A stretch of 60,000 bases of DNA from Membranipora membranacea (lineage: Eukaryota; Bryozoa; Gymnolaemata; Cheilostomatida; Membraniporidae). A program made the position numbers and the translations under genes. Below the pieces are notes generated by a model that was not told where the DNA came from, ran no database searches, and worked only from the letters and a program-made list of their open reading frames with translations. Below are positions 43,495-54,600 of the stretch, piece by piece (position 1 is the stretch's first letter; each line of letters opens with the position of its first letter). Location of the stretch: NCBI GenBank assembly GCA_914767715.1, contig OU612074.1:23114062-23174061 (forward strand), written 5' to 3'.

Positions 43495-46232
43495 TGGCAA
43501 TGAAATTTCATAGCGCATATCTTAATATCCGTGGATTGGCAAGCAAACTGGAAGAGGTTCGTTTAATTCTTAGTGATCACAAATTTAGTATACTGTGTTT
43601 GGCTGAAACATTTTTGAATGAAAATGATGACAGCTGCCTATATGAGGTACCAGGATATACGATGATAAGAAGGGATAGGCTCTGTAACAATGGTGGGGGA
43701 TTACTCTGCTATGTCCATGATTCACTGGTCATTGAACATCTGGAAAATTTAGATCTTTACATGGATGAGAGTATAACAGTCAAGGTCAGACCCAGAAGCC
43801 AAAAGAGTTTTTTGGTCAAATACTTATATAGACCTCCCCAATCAAAAGCATCATGGAACACAGACTTTTCAGAGTTTGTCGAGCGTTGTTATGGTTTGAA
43901 CGATGAAATTATAATATTTGGTGATTTCAATATTGATTTGCTGAATCCAACTTCGAAAAACAGGTGGTTAGATAATGTTACCTCTCCACTACTGTTGAAT
44001 CAACTTATATCTGAACCCACTCGCATAACTAATTCATCAAGGACACTAATTGACCACATCTATTCAAGTAAAAGTGACAATATTGCTAAATCTGGTGTCA
44101 TCAAATATTCACTGAGTGATCATTTCATGATAGTAGCTTCAAGAGAGATTGATAGAAATGTTAAAATATCTAAACAAAGATGTAAGGTAACATTTTTGGA
44201 TTATTCATTTGCAACACCTGAAAACATTTTTAACACATTCTCAAGGGAAAATTTTGGTTACGTACTGTATGAAAGATCAATAGACTCAATGTTTGAGAAG
44301 TTCTATAGCCATTTGAATCATCTTATATCAAAACTCGTGTTTGAGAAGACTCGTTTTGTAAGAACGCATAATCTTCCAAAATGGTTGGATGATGAGGTAA
44401 AAATGAACATCAAAATCAGAGATCAACTCAAACAAAACGGTGATTGGGAAGGATATAAAAAACAGCGAAATTATGTCACTAATATGATCAGACAAAAGAA
44501 GAAAAGAGCTATTTCTAATACTATTAAAGAGTCTAAAGGTAATACAAAACCTGTTTGGGATGTATTAAAGAATAAAAAGAAGGAGACTTTCCCTGCGACA
44601 AATTTGAGTGCAGATCAATTTAACAGCCATTTCACATCCATTGCAAAATCAATCACAAAGAACCTTGTTGTAACAGATGAGATGACATTTCCCGTATCCA
44701 AACATAATTTGACAGACATACCACAATTCACCCCTTTCACATGTACAATATTGTTCCACATTCTTGATAATAAAAGTACAGGACCTGACAGAATTACAGT
44801 GAAGATGTTGAAGCTTGTTTGGCCTTATATTGTGGATATTGTCACCGATATGTTTAACAGGGTTTTAAGCAAAGGACAGTTCCCTTCAACATGGAAACTA
44901 GCTCGAGTTTCACCAATACATAAATCTGGGGATATAAATAACCCATCAAATTATAGGCCAATTTCAGTCTTGCCTGTTCTTTCAAAAATATTTGAGAAAC
45001 ACATAAATCACCATCTACAAGAATATCTCACTAAGAACAAAATCATCCATGAGCTTCAATGTGGATTTAGAAAAGGCCATTCTTGTTCAGACAGTTTATT
45101 TAACATTATTTCAGACTCTTTGGTGGAGAAAATTAATGGAAATGTTATGACATTACTTTTTCTGGATTTTAAAAAGGCATTTGACTCTGTATCCCATGTT
45201 TTACTACACAACAAGTTGAAGGCTTGCGGCATCGGAGGAAATATGTTAAAACTTCTTGACACCTTTCTGACAGACAGAAGGCAGTTTGTTAAACTCAATA
45301 ATATTGAATCTTGTAGATTGCCTATCACAATAGGGGTCCCTCAAGGTTCAATCCTAGCACCAACTTTGTTTCTCATCTTCATAAATGATTTATTAACTTC
45401 ATCAAAATCAGACTCATCATCATATGCATATGCTGATGATACAGTGTTCCTGTCATCTAATAAAAACCTTCAGCAACTAAAGGCAAAGGCATCTGAAGAT
45501 TTAAGTGGCATTTTGGATTGGTGCAATCGTAACCGGATGGTTATAAATGTTCAGAAATCTCATTACATGCTACTTAACATCTCAGATCCGCTTTATGACC
45601 TGGAACTGTACATAGGGCATGAAAAACTAAACAGACAGAGAACTACAAGGCTTCTGGGTTTTGTGTTGAATGACTCGCTTTCATGGCAGGATCATCTAGA
45701 GTATGTATATAAAAAGGTACAACGGAATGTTTACCTACTTCAAAATTTGAGATACTTCTTGGATATAGCAAGTGCCCGCACATTTTACTTCCAGTTTATC
45801 TATTGTCACCTTATATATGGTATCCATATCATTGGCAACTTGTCCTGCAATAATGCCCTCAATAGATTATTTTTGTTGCAAAAACAGGCTTTACGCATTA
45901 TCGCCAATGTGCATTACATCCCATATTATCTCATTTCAACCGAATCCATTACACAATCATTACAACTCCTACCTCTTCCTAAGCTTGTTTGTTATTTCAC
46001 TTCACTTTTTGCGCATAAGATAAACAATTTTTTAACACCTCCATTTATATATAGAGGATTTAAAAACACTACCAAGTTCAATTTTCGTGATAAACATTTA
46101 CTTTTATATCATACAGACAATCTAAGATACAAAGTTTCTGCTACATACAATTCTTTACCGTTACATTTGAGATCTAAAGAGAAGTTCAGTTCATTCAAAA
46201 CTTTACTTTTCAACCATATATTATCGACTTGA
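43491..46232 (+). CDS. LINE ORF2: AP-endonuclease and reverse transcriptase
   Basis: 913 codons without a stop. The N-terminal endonuclease shows NIRGL (Asn12), AETFL (Glu39), FGDFNIDLL (Asp145, Asn147) and the SDH catalytic triad end (209-211). The RT has NYRPISVLPVLSKIFEKHI, QCGFRKGHSC, FLDFKKAFDSVSH, GVPQGSILAPTLF and the active-site YADD (647-650, bases 45429-45440), then LLGFVLNDSLSWQDHL. All metal-binding Asp are present. There is no RNase H. ORF2 starts on ATGATGG overlapping the ORF1 stop, which suggests stop-restart translation. Confidence 0.95.
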   Translation: MMAMKFHSAYLNIRGLASKLEEVRLILSDHKFSILCLAETFLNENDDSCLYEVPGYTMIRRDRLCNNGGGLLCYVHDSLVIEHLENLDLYMDESITVKVRPRSQKSFLVKYLYRPPQSKASWNTDFSEFVERCYGLNDEIIIFGDFNIDLLNPTSKNRWLDNVTSPLLLNQLISEPTRITNSSRTLIDHIYSSKSDNIAKSGVIKYSLSDHFMIVASREIDRNVKISKQRCKVTFLDYSFATPENIFNTFSRENFGYVLYERSIDSMFEKFYSHLNHLISKLVFEKTRFVRTHNLPKWLDDEVKMNIKIRDQLKQNGDWEGYKKQRNYVTNMIRQKKKRAISNTIKESKGNTKPVWDVLKNKKKETFPATNLSADQFNSHFTSIAKSITKNLVVTDEMTFPVSKHNLTDIPQFTPFTCTILFHILDNKSTGPDRITVKMLKLVWPYIVDIVTDMFNRVLSKGQFPSTWKLARVSPIHKSGDINNPSNYRPISVLPVLSKIFEKHINHHLQEYLTKNKIIHELQCGFRKGHSCSDSLFNIISDSLVEKINGNVMTLLFLDFKKAFDSVSHVLLHNKLKACGIGGNMLKLLDTFLTDRRQFVKLNNIESCRLPITIGVPQGSILAPTLFLIFINDLLTSSKSDSSSYAYADDTVFLSSNKNLQQLKAKASEDLSGILDWCNRNRMVINVQKSHYMLLNISDPLYDLELYIGHEKLNRQRTTRLLGFVLNDSLSWQDHLEYVYKKVQRNVYLLQNLRYFLDIASARTFYFQFIYCHLIYGIHIIGNLSCNNALNRLFLLQKQALRIIANVHYIPYYLISTESITQSLQLLPLPKLVCYFTSLFAHKINNFLTPPFIYRGFKNTTKFNFRDKHLLLYHTDNLRYKVSATYNSLPLHLRSKEKFSSFKTLLFNHILST

Positions 46233-46727
46233 CCAACATCATTGATGATATTATTTCCCTTCTGTTTCTCTTTTTTGTTATAAAAAAAAATTGTTTTCTG
46301 GCACTGAGTGCAAAACATTTCGAATGAGATGACTTTTGATGCCAATAAAAAGTATATATTACCTGTCTACAAAGGAGCTCTTGATGTTATACTATATCAT
46401 TCTCAGCCATCTCAGTTATATGGTGTACAGGAAGCAATTTTGGCATTTTTCTCTCTCACGCTCAGATGGTTGTTCCCTAGTAGGTGTTGGCACTGGTACA
46501 GATAGTATGATAATGTTAGACTAAGACTAGTGGCAACACCGTTTAAAGTAATAAACCTTTCAATCTAATGGAGAGAGTTGAGTTTGATAGACATAGTAAA
46601 GGCTTCTCAGATACACAACAATTATATTGGTTGTATTTTTGCTCTTTAAACCAGGCCTGCATGTCATTCACTATTGTTCCTTGCCTCAAATGAGTGGTCC
46701 AATTTTGATTTTGAAAATGAAAAACAT

Positions 46728-46805
46728 CTACCACGGCCGGGACTCGAACCCGGATCGCCCCCGTCAATTGCCCTTGAAGGCATTGTGTGCAAGCCGCCAC
46801 GTCGC
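46728..46805 (-). repeat. tRNA-like SINE head, B-C spacer copy
   Basis: Counterpart of 12165-12245. A partial inverted copy of the left part of this unit lies at 47616-47640, within the inverted block. Confidence 0.5.
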
Positions 46806-47615
46806 CTATTTGAAATAATTGTTGGATTCATCAAGCTATTTGTATCCGCGTCAAGCGTTATCGTGTGAATAACCGGTTATATATTTTAAATGAGGTACTT
46901 CCTACGGGTCAAATCCTCTTCAATTTATTTTTACAGATTTACTAGGAAATTTTTCATTTCCAAAAAATGACTTCATCAGGGCAGTAGAACCAAAGGTTGA
47001 AATTTGTTTGTTTGTTTTCAGTCCCATCCAGTGGACAAGACAAATATAAAGCATCACATTTCAGTAGTTAGTATCTGTCGTGTAAGAGGAAATACTCAGC
47101 AGAAGTCTGAATTCCCCTTGGAAAAATCCCAATCGGGGGGGGGGGGTGGGATTGTGAGCTAATATTTAGACTGAGTCCCCAGTACTTTCAACTTTTCCTG
47201 TTCAGTCCTATTATGTCATATTATCCTTGTAATTGAGCACAGGCCTCCCACTTGTTTCCTGGTAGTTATCTTCAATACTTTATAAATTACTTAGGCCTAC
47301 TTGGCCATGTTCCCAAATGAATACGTTTAACTTTGTTTATTAATTTGATTTGGCGGCTTGAAGTCTATGGGAATTGGGGCCTGACAGGTTTTTTTGGGAA
47401 ACTGGTAATGTTTTATATGGGGATCTCACATTCTTTATACTGTGTCCTGCTGTGTGGCAAGCCTGCAATTCAGGATGAGCCGGAGCAACATACATGGATT
47501 GACCAGGAAAAGTTAAAGGTCTTTTTCTCAATCCCCTTTTTGGGATTCTTTCATTTGGGGAATTCATGCTTTTGTAAACTTTTCCCTGCGGTGTTAAGTC
47601 CTTGAAGTGTGATGC

Positions 47616-48240
47616 AGTCCCGGCCGTGGAAGATGTTTTTCATATTCAAAATCAAAATTGGACCACTCATTCGAGGCATGGAACCATGGTGAATAACATG
47701 CAGGCCTGGTTTAAAGAGCAAAAATACAACCAATATAATTGTTGTGTATCTGAGAAGCCTGTATCATGTCTATCGAACTCAACTCTCTCCATTAGATTGA
47801 AAGGTTTATTACCTTAAACAGTGTTGCCACTAGTCTTAGTCTAACATTTTAATACGATATGTACTAGTGCCAACACCTACTAGGGAACAACCATCCAAGA
47901 GTGAGAGAGAAAAATGCCAAAATTGCTTCCTGTACACCATATAACTGAGATGGCTGAAAATGATATAGTATAACATCAAGAGCTCCTTTGTAGACAGGTA
48001 ATGAATTAATACCAGGCTTACAATAGTTGATTTACCTTTGCCTCCCTCAGCCCACATACCATACCATAACTATACTATAACTATACAATAGCGATAATGA
48101 ACGTAATTATATAGCAGGCAGGGTTAATTACGCAATGATGGTTGCTGGTTGGGTAATGATATATGGGTCAGTTTCGAACAATTCTAGAATTGTACAGAAT
48201 TGTCCAACAATTCTTGGGTATGAAACGCAGTGCAGAAGGA
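47616..48240 (-). repeat. inverted, internally deleted copy of neighbouring spacer DNA
   Basis: Reverse-complemented, this block matches 41045-41210, then 41786-41853 joined directly to 46365-46743. It therefore copies the spacer from before the LINE arrived and skips 41211-41785. It is absent from the A-B spacer, where 12833-13075 is continuous. Confidence 0.8.
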
Positions 48241-48344
48241 TGCCAACTATTTAAACAATGTGCTGAACACCGATTCCCGCTCGCTGGTTTTTCATATCCA
48301 TTGAATAGTCTACAACATAGAGAAAACATAAGCCGATGTAAAAA

Positions 48345-49174
48345 TACTCTTTTTCTAATTAATGATATCTTTTGATCTTTTATTTACAAACAAGGTATAA
48401 TTGTCACCCTTTTAAATTTAAATGAAGAATAGAGATGATACCAATTGAACAGCACATACCGATGTCACTATGACCATGTTGAAATGCAACATCGGTTACA
48501 TTTAGATTTAAGTTGTATATCCCAAGCACACCCGCTTAGATTACCAGTACTAGCTAATCTAGCCAGGACATGGCCAGGTTTAAAAAAAATTTCAACGCTA
48601 AATAAACTTCCTGTCTCACGTCACAAGCACAACAAAACAAAATGACAATGGTATACTATTATTATTATGGCAACTGACAAAGAGCGATCAGTATTCAATG
48701 AGGAAAAGCATATCATAAAATATTCAATTAGCACAACAATTTTGATGTGAGGTTTGAATACGGCAGGATAATCTCTTTGATGCTGGGTGCTCTTTGGAAC
48801 CCGTTTGACTTGAGAAAGTGCATTGACCCCTTCCACCCTACAATAAATCACTTGTCTATCAAATTCCTAAATTAATCAAGAGATTATCAACAGGAGGATG
48901 CACTTATCCCTGAAGCGTCGGCAATTTTATCAGACATAGTCCTGTCTGCTCAATGCCCGCCCCCTGCCTTCCTGGGCCTTACCAAATGGGATGTTAAATT
49001 ATGATTGACTACACAAGCAGGGCCGGTGTATTTTTGGCTTTGATTGATCCAGGTTGCCGAGAAGAATAAATGCGACGATTTAGCCGACCCAAGACCCTAA
49101 TGCCGAAATAAAATCGAAATAAACAGTAAAACACTCAACCATTCAATAATCATTTAGCCGTGATTTTGGGACTT
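48345..49174. other. B-C specific spacer segment
   Basis: Part of a ~1.04-kb stretch (48345-49395) with no counterpart between the matching A-B bases near 13118. No gene, terminal repeat or RNA signal is recognised outside the MITE at its right end. Confidence 0.5.
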
Positions 49175-49577
49175 AAGCTGCGTTTATATTAGGCCATTTT
49201 TTGGCCCAGTCTTGAGTCTGACCGACAAATTACTAAGACGGAGGCTGAGACTGTGTAGTGTGAATGACAAAAAATGGTTGACAGACCTTGTCTGACCGGC
49301 TTTTAAGACGGTGTCTGGCAATTCGAGCAGTGCTCGTTTTGCAGTCTCACGGCTGCCCGCCTTAACACAAATTCCTAATTTAGCGATCACAATACTGCCA
49401 TTTGTTCTATCACTCACATTTATTTTCTGTTTACATTACTCTGAGACTGACATTGCCTAAGCCGGTGCTATGTAAACACATGCCAGTCTCAGACTCTGGC
49501 TCAGACTTGGGGTTAAAGACTGCTCAGTCTTGAGTTGGTGGCCGGCTGACGGAGATGGCCTAATGTAAATGCAGCTT
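49175..49577. mobile_element. ~400-bp non-autonomous inverted-repeat element (MITE-like)
   Basis: The left end AAGCTGCGTTTATATTAGGCC (49175 onward) matches the reverse complement of the right end AAGCTGCATTTACATTAGGCC (ending at 49577). The inside repeats CAGTCTTGAGT and GAGACTG motifs in both orientations. No coding capacity. The A-B spacer has only the right part (13105-13300). Confidence 0.75.
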
Positions 49578-51365
49578 CACCGATATCAATTAAATCAAGT
49601 ATCACAGACTAATCAGATATAAAAGAAAACACTATTTATTTGACACCCTAATAGATTTAAGAGATATGTCTCCCTCTCTTCGTAGGGTTTAGAGTTCATT
49701 GACGTAATCAATATTGTGCAAACCCAATCAAAATACATCCTAGTTCCTGAACAATGGCAGTAGCCTACCAACTTAAAATTGCGGAACCATCGTCTAATAA
49801 AAGTCAAACAAAAATCCAACAAACAACAACTCCTAGCAATCAAAGCTCTGTTTCAACAATCTAGCACCTGTAACGCACCACTTTATAGGTGTCAAAGGGA
49901 GATCTAACCACGACAAAAGAGATCTCTAGTAAGTTTAGTATTTTACAATAAAAATACTTTTCAGCTGTTAGCTAATTATTATATTTCTCGAAGGGCTGGA
50001 ATTTGAAGGAATGATACCTGCCAGTTAACACATCAATAAATTTGTAGAATAGAATTAGTTAGTTCCGTTCCAATACTCTATATTACAATCTAAAAAGTAT
50101 GACTAGAGGCTTTATCACATCGTTATGTAAACATTGTAGAGAGAAAAGTTGCTTAAAAACAACAAACATTCCATCGGAAAACAATGGCGATTTATTTGTA
50201 TTGATTTTAGGACTGTAAAATCAATAACGCACTGATCAGATGTACTTATTGTCAATCGATTATTTTTATTAAGGCAATCCTTACTTTACTGCAGGCTACA
50301 AATCAGAGTGTAAGCCCTTCTCATTCCTTCTCCGTGTGCACGGGACAGCGCGATGCTGCTTTCTAACAGCAGAAAAAGCAATACTGAACAATGTCAAGCA
50401 GCTTCCAAGTTAACTATAGCATACAGACAATATTTAATTTAGAATTCAAAATGATAAATATCAGCAGATCAAAGGGGAATTTGAAGCGGAGAGTTTTCAC
50501 AGCCCTTATTGTTAGCATGTTTAATCGACTCATCCAACCAATAGAATAAGTTGATCACTAATTGATTTGTCAACATCTAAATATCTTATTTATGATTATA
50601 ATGATGCTCATTAGTGCACAACACATTGAAGTGGATTGCTCCCTAAATGTGTTTACCTGGATGAAAATTTTGCAGTGGATTTGTTAACGAGGAAATGTCC
50701 TAGGAATTGTCTCCTCTCTCTTTGCATGTGGACATAACTCTTGGCTTTTCCATGTAGTTTTAAGTACAACTATCTCTTTTCACAGTAAGGCTGATATTGT
50801 TATTGGAAACAACAACAAAAACATTCTCGTTTTTTATGGTAGACAAGGCGTCTCTCAATTCTTTGTGAACTCTAAGTTTGAGACATGCACTGGTTCGAGA
50901 CTTAGAGGAGTAAGTATTCGTTGGAGGAAAAGTAAGCCTTTTTGCACCAGCTTGATAAACTGGAATTCAGTCCTACCTTCAATTCATTGCTAAAATCCTC
51001 ATTATTTTATACAAGCTCCCACCTTAACTAGTTAAAAATTGGTGCTAGCTAATATTTAGTCAGCCTCAAATTAGCTTAACTAAACCCTATTTTCTACCAC
51101 CTTACTGGGGACCACCACTGATTGTTGTATTCCCCATCTTGTGTAGCACAAGCAAGTGCAGTTTTCACACAAACTGGTTGTCTGTTGCCTCTGAACTTGA
51201 TTGAATTTGTAGCCTGTTGTCCACCTTACTGCTAGACCACTTCAGCGCTCGTCCCAAGTCCTGCTTTTTTTATCTGCTGGGCCATCTAAATATGAGGCTG
51301 CTACGGGCTGTAAAAAATCTATAAACCAAAAGGCTTACAATCAACTGGTTCACAAAAACCTAGCA

Positions 51366-51452
51366 GAGTTGAGTTACGATGTGTTCCCCAAAGTGTTTGG
51401 TTGGCCTGTCGGTTCTGTGATGAACCCTGAGAAGGCATGAACAGTCTGTTAG
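51366..51452 (+). pseudogene. orphan relic of an M13 terminal exon (B-C spacer)
   Basis: It reads [20 protein letters not shown] and then KA, TGA (51438-51440), TVC, TAG. Same relic as 16424-16513, and the TGA at the final Cys codon is shared, so the gene tail died before the unit was duplicated. The other half-Cys is Trp here. Confidence 0.85.
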
Positions 51453-53234
51453 AAATCGACGCAATGTAATCAGCGACAATAGAATCATCATATCAAAATC
51501 GCGCTAGACCGCTCGACCGACAAGGAGATTCAATTTTCAGGTCATCAACAGCATAAATACCACATCGTAGCTCCGCTCGACCGCTCGACCGACAAGGGGT
51601 TACGATTTAAAGGTCATCAACAGCAGAAGTATTATATCCATGCTTCAATCATTGGATGCAGAGACAAAACATCTGTTAGTTACTACTTAATACTAAAACA
51701 CTCCTTTATATCTTAACTTGTATCTTACTCGCTTTCTTATACTGTTAAACCGAAATAATTTCTAAGAGGTCTCTTTTTTCTTCGCTGTTTATACTCAGTA
51801 GACCATTCACAAGGTTCAGTATAAATCATTTCATCATCAGAAATTATGGATTATAACAGCCAAAAAATTACATTTCAATATTCATCGAAATGTTATATTT
51901 ATGTATGAAGAAAATATATACTGATTCCCTAATTTGAAACAACAAATCAGGTGTTCGATTAAAAATATAAGCAATAAATCAAAATTGTGAGAGGCATGTG
52001 ACATTTTGTAGGCTCCAGGCACAGTTATACATTTCCGAGATCCTGTTTTATGTGTTATGATATAATTTTAAACAAATTAAATAACAGACCTCGCAGTAAA
52101 TAACAGATGACTCTTTATGCCATCCTGCCATCCATCACAAAACGGGTTTCAAAAACTAACCACGCTCTCCTTTTCTAAGAACTGCGCACTTGAATCTCAC
52201 AAGCTCATTTAGCTCCACTGCTGCCACCATATCAACACGGTGCTAGTCATGAAATATATCAGAAACCGATTGATGTCAGTGTCCAGGCTTTCTCCTTAAC
52301 AACTCTCACATCATCAGTCAGTCAACAGCCTGAAGACACCCCTGTGTGTCAATGATGATCATATCTCATCGGATCCGCAACATGTTTGTCTGTATGTAAT
52401 TATCAATATCTCTTGTTAAGGTCGATGCTTTGTGAGTTGACTGTTCTGAAATTATAGCTCATAAACAACAACAATAACAAACCGGCAATTACTCCTTACT
52501 TTTATTTGAACTCAGCAGAGAATATCCTCAATATGTGAAACAGGAGTATGCTCTCATGAATTGTCTCACTAAATATTGTTTTTCATTGTTTTTGCCTTTT
52601 GTGCATTTTGTCACGGTCTTGTTGTGGCATGTTCAGTGTGACTTGACCGCTGCACACAGACATTCCCTAAACTAATCAATATATTATTCCTACATTACCT
52701 CTACTTTTGGATATAGCAGCAGCTATACATGTAATCACTCACTGGTGTAATCTTTGGTGTACGGAAGTCATACATGTCACAGCATTCAAATCATTGAGGT
52801 TTAGAGCACCTGCTCTCCACTTATAGGTGTTCTTGTCTGGAGGAGTATTGATTAATTGTTTTGACTTCCTGCATTGTCAGATGTGTCTTATTAACTGCAC
52901 AAAGATAAAGCTGAGTAATCAATGTGAAGCCACAGGCTCAGTTGGGATTGGAACCAATCGTCATGCTATCTAGCCAGTTTTTATTGGTAATAGAATATCT
53001 TTAGCTGCACTGAGTTTGGTTAAATTTAATCCTCAATTTTCAAATTTTCATCTTTGTACTTTCAATTAGATGAGACAAGAAACATCCAGCATCCATTCTT
53101 ACTGCAGCAACACCCTGAAGACAATTATATATACAGGGATGGTCTATTTCATCAAATGTTTTTTTGTTTTCCTTGTCCTCCAGTAGCCGTAGGGATTATA
53201 AAATGGATATCAAGCAGTAGACAAGGTATGGTGT

Positions 53235-53350
53235 GCTTACGTAAGGTACTAACATATGGTACTAAAGTATGGTACTTACGTATGGTGTGATTACGTATGG
53301 TGTGATTACGTATGGTACTTACGTATGGTATGGTACTTACTTATGGTATG
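53235..53350. repeat. ~13-bp simple tandem repeat, copy C side
   Basis: Counterpart of 19394-19530 with changed unit order. Confidence 0.75.
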
Positions 53351-54379
53351 GTGTATTTACTTTTATTATATTAAATTATATATGCACTTTATTTCACTGA
53401 TCAATGTTCTGTCAAAACAAATGAGATCATGTGTAGACATCAAGATGAAGTTAATTACTAAGAAGAATGAATCTATAAAATAATCTAAAAAAATGCTCTC
53501 TGGTCAGGAAATTGCACGGAAAATAATTCAAAAATATCTAAAGAACAGATTCTTCCCAGAGTGTGCAGTTCTAATTTTTGGTGGAAAAGTTCTGCGACTG
53601 TGAGTGCTAGGCCGACCGGGTATGTAACAGTGAAGAATATGATGGTCATCGGCTAAGATCTTATTGGCATACCGGAGGCATGCTATATCTAGATACACAT
53701 TGAGTTCCTCTAATTTTCTCAGATAACTAGAGCAAAGGTGCGTTCTGACTTTAAATAACATCAGACTGTTAACGGAAAAAAAATAAATGACACACACATC
53801 CATTTTCTCACTAGTTTAGAGCCAATTCGGTTGCAGTTTTTCTTTCCTAGTTTGTGTGCGGGATTCATGAAAGATTGCGTACACAACTTGCTTTGTTGCA
53901 CCTGCGCCAGCAATTCTGTTTTTGCTTGTCACTTTCCTGTGGTAATTCTCACAAACTTTGAATATATTTGGCATTTAGCCAAGTGTCTCCATAAGGCAGA
54001 GTCATTCCTTAAAATGTCATGATAATTTCACCGCCACAGGTGCAAATTGGTATTCGAGTGTAAAAGTAATGTGCGCAATGGTTGAGGCTCTATACTATAC
54101 AATATCATCGCAATATAAAATGAAAATGGGTTATTACCGGCCTTTTGATTTATCCAGACAAGAAAAAAGGATATCTATTTATCTTTATCTTACCTTTATC
54201 CATTTCAGCTTACCCTTGCGTGGTAAACGCAGCTTGATGGAGAAGAAAATATATCGGAAAACCTAAAATAATGGTGTGTGCAATGGATGAAAACTTCCAG
54301 AGCAATGTGGGTGATCTACTAGAGTACATTTTACAGATGTCTTAATTTTTTTATTATAAATTCTGTTGATTGAAAATCG

Positions 54380-54600
54380 GATGTCATATCATTCGCCAAT
54401 CCCAAGGCATAGGCGGTGAAATATTAATGCCTTAATGGCGAGGCCGCAATATCTGCGCCAATTCGCTCTCAGTTTGCAGTTTCAGTTTCGGGCACGTCCG
54501 AGCACACCTGGGGGCCAACCAATCCCCAGTAGAAGATGGACTGCAGTGGGATTTGCGTGTTGAAGTCCGGCGCTCTAACCAACTGAGCCACCTCCTACTG
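54380..54600 (-). mobile_element. tRNA-derived SINE, B-box deleted
   Basis: Counterpart of 20389-20564. It keeps the middle segment (54446-54510) that B lost. It has itself lost about 22 bases including the B-box (GGGATTTG joins directly to CGTGTTGAAG at 54549-54565). Confidence 0.8.

Larger units (their letters stand above)
41854..46357 (+). mobile_element. Jockey/CR1-type LINE, nearly intact
   Basis: A 4.5-kb insertion flanked by ATTACCT (41847-41853 and 46358-46364). It has ORF1 in two overlapping pieces and an unbroken 913-codon ORF2 with endonuclease and reverse transcriptase. It ends after AATAAA (46344-46349) with no long poly(A). The A-B spacer has no insertion here (near 11803), and an inverted copy of the empty site is present near 47990-48020. 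The insertion is therefore young relative to the duplication. Clade within the Jockey superfamily is inferred from motif style only. Confidence 0.9.
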
